Source: Candidatus Omnitrophota bacterium (GTDB taxonomy: Bacteria; Omnitrophota; Gorgyraeia; Gygaellales; Profunditerraquicolaceae). From it: a DNA stretch of 14,095 bases. Shown here one piece after another: positions 12,070-14,095 of this stretch. The stretch covers positions 1 to 14,095 of the forward strand of contig JAQUKF010000020.1 of NCBI GenBank assembly GCA_028719265.1, written 5' to 3'. The notes under the pieces were generated by a model. The model saw nothing but the letters and a program-made list of their open reading frames with translations, was not told the origin of the DNA and made no database searches. The position numbers were made by a program, and so were the translations under genes. Within the stretch, counting starts at the first letter, position 1. Each line of letters opens with the position of its first letter.

Positions 12070-13308
12070 ATGGAATTTATTGCAGATTTGCACATTCATT
12101 CTAAATATTCCCGGGCCACCAGCCGCGATATGGATGTTAAGCACTTGGCGGAATGGGCGAAATTAAAAGGGGTTACCCTTATGGGAACCGGGGATTTCAC
12201 GCACCATTTATGGCTGGAGGAGCTGAAGCATACCCTGGAGGATTGCGGGAACGGTTTATATAGGCATGCGGGCGTATATTTCATGCTTACCGCAGAAGTA
12301 AGCAGCATCTATTCCAAGAACGGCAGGACCTATCGCATACACACTTTAATCTTCAGCCCTTCTTTTAAAAGCGTGGATAAGATCAATGAAAAATTAGGCA
12401 GGATGGGCAACCTCGCCAGCGACGGAAGGCCGATATTGGGGTTGGATGCCGAAGATCTTGCGCGCATCGTTTTTGATATTGACGAAAACTGCATGATCGT
12501 CCCTGGGCATATCTGGACCCCCTGGTTTTCGGTATTTGGCTCTATGTCGGGGTTTGACAGGATAGAGGACTGTTTTGAGTCACAGACAGAGAAGATATTT
12601 GCGCTCGAGACAGGCCTGTCAAGCGATCCGACAATGAACTGGAGGCTTAGCGCCTTAGACAGGTTCACTCTTATCTCTAATAGCGATTCGCATTCGCCTT
12701 CCAGGGTCGGACGCGAGGCCAACGTCTTTGATTGCGATCTGGATTATATGACCATAAGGGAGGTTTTGAAAACCAAGGACAAAAAGAGGTTCCTTTATAC
12801 CATCGAATTCTTCCCGGAGGAAGGTAAATATCATTTTGACGGGCACAGGCTTTGTGGTATCCGTTGGTCGCCGCAGGAAACGAAAGCCCATAACGGAAAG
12901 TGTCCCAAGTGCGGGAAGAATGTGACCGTAGGGGTAGCCAACCGGGTTGAAAAACTGGCCGATCGTCCTGAAGGGTTTGTTCCGGGGAACGCTATTCCTT
13001 TTAAGAACCTTATTTCGCTGGATCAGATAATCGCGGAGGCAAAAGGTGCGGGTAAGGCAAGCATGGGGGTGGAAAGGGATTATCGGAGCTACCTGGCTAA
13101 CTTCGGGACGGAATTCGATATATTGATGCGTGCCTCCCGGGAAGATTTGGCAAAGAAATTACCGGCCAAGGTCGTGGAAGGCATAATGCGGGCACGGGCA
13201 GGCAGGGTAAATATTAAACCCGGCTATGACGGAGAGTATGGCGTGATTTCGATATTTGATAATGATTCGCCTGAAGAGAAACACGAACAGCAGTTGGATT
13301 TATTTTAG
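12070..13308 (+). CDS. Endonuclease Q family DNA repair enzyme (PHP domain)
   Basis: EndoQ, first described in Pyrococcus, nicks DNA 5' to deaminated bases (uracil, hypoxanthine, xanthine) and abasic sites. The PHP metal-site motifs are DLHIHS (6-11), GTGDFTH (39-45), TAEVS (74-78), HIWTPWFS (147-154) and NSDSHSP (204-210). A zinc-finger-like cluster follows: His259, Cys262, Cys278 and Cys281 in the KCPKCGK region. A C-terminal segment, LPAKVVEGIMRARAGRV (364-380), has a helix-hairpin-helix-like look. The 412-residue length agrees with the family. The last five residues, QLDLF, fit the bacterial beta-clamp-binding consensus QL(S/D)LF. The gene is one base from pyrC and so is under PyrR control. 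Older databases may call it a helicase-related or PHP domain protein; the EndoQ assignment is by motif and size. Confidence 0.85.
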   Translation: MEFIADLHIHSKYSRATSRDMDVKHLAEWAKLKGVTLMGTGDFTHHLWLEELKHTLEDCGNGLYRHAGVYFMLTAEVSSIYSKNGRTYRIHTLIFSPSFKSVDKINEKLGRMGNLASDGRPILGLDAEDLARIVFDIDENCMIVPGHIWTPWFSVFGSMSGFDRIEDCFESQTEKIFALETGLSSDPTMNWRLSALDRFTLISNSDSHSPSRVGREANVFDCDLDYMTIREVLKTKDKKRFLYTIEFFPEEGKYHFDGHRLCGIRWSPQETKAHNGKCPKCGKNVTVGVANRVEKLADRPEGFVPGNAIPFKNLISLDQIIAEAKGAGKASMGVERDYRSYLANFGTEFDILMRASREDLAKKLPAKVVEGIMRARAGRVNIKPGYDGEYGVISIFDNDSPEEKHEQQLDLF

Positions 13309-13312
13309 AGCC

Positions 13313-13384
13313 GCGCCTGTGGCCCAACGGATAAGGCACCAGCCTCCGGAGCTGGTGATGCAGGTTCAATTCCTGCCAGGCGCA
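13313..13384 (+). tRNA. tRNA-Arg (anticodon CCG)
   Basis: A 72-base cloverleaf is visible. The acceptor stem is GCGCCTG (13313-13319) with CAGGCGC (13377-13383) and discriminator A at 13384. The anticodon stem CCAGC (13339-13343) with GCTGG (13351-13355) closes the loop CTCCGGA, giving anticodon CCG (13346-13348), which reads CGG arginine codons. The T arm is GCAGG-TTCAATT-CCTGC (13360-13376). The D stem GCCC/AGGC has one C-A mismatch. No CCA is encoded; six T residues follow directly. It starts four bases after the endonuclease Q stop, so it is probably released from the pyr transcript. Confidence 0.95.
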
Positions 13385-13403
13385 TTTTTTAAAAAACATA
13401 GAT

Positions 13404-13868
13404 ATGCGTAAAAAAATAGTATCTGTAATAGGGGGACATGATTGTTCTAATAAAGTGGAGCAATTAGCCCATAATTTAGGCAAAAAACTGGTAAAAGTGG
13501 TTGATATATTAGTTTCTGGTGGTTTAAGTGGTACAATGAAGGCGGTTTGTTCAGGATTTAGATCCGGGGGAGGACTAACCATTGGTATTATCCCGGGTTA
13601 TAACAAAAATGAGGCAAATCGGTTTGTAGATATAGTTATCCCGACTGGTCTGGGTTTGGCTAGAAATGTCCTGGTGGTAAAGGCCGCTGATGTAGTAATT
13701 GCCCTCCCGGGGCAGGCAGGAACGCTTTCGGAGATAGCCTATTGTTTACAATTTAAAATACCGGTTATAAGTCTGGGTTCTTGGGAGATAGCCGGGATAA
13801 TCAAGGCTTCTTCCGTTGATGAAGCAGTAAAGAAGACAGGAAGGATGCTGAAGGGTAAAAATAATTAG
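13404..13868 (+). CDS. SLOG/LOG-like Rossmann nucleotide-binding protein (TIGR00725-like)
   Basis: This 154-residue single-domain protein resembles the LOG/SLOG superfamily (TIGR00725-like, SLOG cluster 4). Motifs are VIGGHDC at the N-terminus, VSGGLSGTM (37-45), GLGLARN (82-88) and LPGQAGTLSE (101-110). The last corresponds to the PGGxGTxxE active-site motif of LOG phosphoribohydrolases, with Ala where the second Gly is usual and Glu110 kept. LOG enzymes release the base from nucleoside 5'-monophosphates; other SLOG proteins only bind nucleotide ligands, so activity is uncertain. The start gives the family's normal N-terminus but has no Shine-Dalgarno sequence; the 19 bases between it and tRNA-Arg are AU-rich. 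The coding sequence looks more AT-rich than its neighbours. It lies between pyr genes and carB. Confidence 0.75.
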   Translation: MRKKIVSVIGGHDCSNKVEQLAHNLGKKLVKVVDILVSGGLSGTMKAVCSGFRSGGGLTIGIIPGYNKNEANRFVDIVIPTGLGLARNVLVVKAADVVIALPGQAGTLSEIAYCLQFKIPVISLGSWEIAGIIKASSVDEAVKKTGRMLKGKNN

Positions 13869-13906
13869 CTATTTATAGAATATTATACGGGATAAGCTGT
13901 TGCTTC

Positions 13907-13938
13907 GGACGGATTCGGATATTAAACCGGGTTTGTCC
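13907..13938 (+). other. 12-base-pair leader hairpin upstream of carB
   Basis: GGACGGATTCGG (13907-13918) pairs without interruption with CCGGGTTTGTCC (13927-13938) across the 8-base loop ATATTAAA. Four of the twelve pairs are G-U, so the fold works only in + strand RNA; the opposite strand would have four A-C mismatches. It has no U tract and lies just before the ribosome-binding region of the carB fragment. The loop does not match the PyrR consensus. It may be a cis-regulatory or processing element. Confidence 0.4.
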
Positions 13939-13955
13939 TGCGCCGGGGAGGAAAA

Positions 13956-14095
13956 GTGGAGCGGCTGCATAAAAAAAGGAAGGTACGATTGGAGCGCAAA
14001 AGGGTTGTAATCTTGGGAGGGGGGCCCAACAGGATTGGTCAGGGCATCGAATTTGACTACTGCTGTTGTCACGCGGCATATGCCCTTAAAGAAGA
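13956..14095 (+). CDS. carB: Carbamoyl-phosphate synthase large subunit, C-terminal half-type, start of a probably split gene (partial)
   Basis: The first residues after the start include [20 protein letters not shown]. In normal full-length Car[21 protein letters not shown] marks the beginning of the second (C-terminal) ATP-grasp half, whereas the first half reads [20 protein letters not shown]. An in-frame stop at 13923-13925 lies 30 bases before the GTG, so the first half is not fused upstream; the gene therefore seems to encode a separate C-terminal half, as in Methanocaldococcus and Aquifex. Two starts are possible: GTG 13956, four bases after GGGGAGG, and TTG 13989, five bases after AGGAAGG (13977-13983); the TTG gives a more usual N-terminus, [12 protein letters not shown]. 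The gene runs off the window. Carbamoyl phosphate would supply PyrB. Confidence 0.85.
   Translation, partial: MERLHKKRKVRLERKRVVILGGGPNRIGQGIEFDYCCCHAAYALKE

Noticed and set aside
13385..13396. T6A6 tract after tRNA-Arg as an intrinsic terminator
   Set aside because: No dedicated GC-rich stem precedes it apart from the tRNA's own acceptor stem, and the next gene starts only 19 bases on; weak at best.
13404..13868. SLOG protein as part of a CBASS-like or other antiviral system
   Set aside because: No nucleotidyltransferase, effector or other defence partner is adjacent; neighbours are tRNA, pyrimidine and repair genes.
13876..13890. TATTAT at 13881-13886 as a -10 box for carB
   Set aside because: No acceptable -35 element was found 15-19 bases upstream; AT-rich sequence gives such matches by chance.

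Overview
The window is a gene-dense bacterial chromosomal segment. Every protein gene, and both tRNAs, lie on the + strand. Genes are gapless or overlap by 1 to 14 bases, apart from short spacers of roughly 70 to 250 bases, and starts are mixed ATG, GTG and probably TTG. No phage, transposon, CRISPR or known defence locus is visible. Gene order and content suggest an uncultured phylum such as Candidatus Omnitrophota. That placement is an inference from the genes (bacterial endonuclease Q, an E. coli-length GyrB with a TOPRIM insert, DciA, a PyrR-controlled pyr cluster), and no marker here proves it.

Region 1 (1-6439) is a replication and topology cluster: the 3' end of dnaN, a minimal DUF721/DciA helicase-loader gene, gyrB, an unrecognised six-helix membrane protein, and gyrA. 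It resembles the classic dnaA-dnaN-recF-dciA-gyrB-gyrA order, but recF is absent between dnaN and dciA, and a membrane protein is inserted between the gyrase genes. A tRNA-Glu(UUC) starts 4 bases after the gyrA stop. It is followed by glmS (amino-sugar precursor synthesis) and rsmI (16S rRNA C1402 2'-O-methylation).

Region 2 (9078-13308) is a pyrimidine operon. A strong sigma-70-type promoter is followed by a PyrR-binding hairpin and a 22-codon leader peptide gene whose Shine-Dalgarno sequence overlaps the 3' arm of that hairpin. An intrinsic terminator lies inside the leader gene. Then come pyrR, pyrB, pyrC and an endonuclease Q gene. The layout fits PyrR-controlled, translation-coupled attenuation like that proposed for Thermus, and differs from the purely RNA-switching B. 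subtilis scheme. The endonuclease Q ends in QLDLF, a textbook beta-clamp-binding motif, which links it to the clamp encoded at the start of the window.

Region 3 (13313-14095) holds tRNA-Arg(CCG), again 4 bases after a stop codon, a small SLOG/LOG-like Rossmann protein without a recognisable Shine-Dalgarno sequence, a 12-base-pair leader hairpin, and the start of a carbamoyl-phosphate synthase gene. The latter begins directly with the sequence of the C-terminal half-synthetase, which implies a split carB. The pyrimidine theme therefore probably continues beyond the window.
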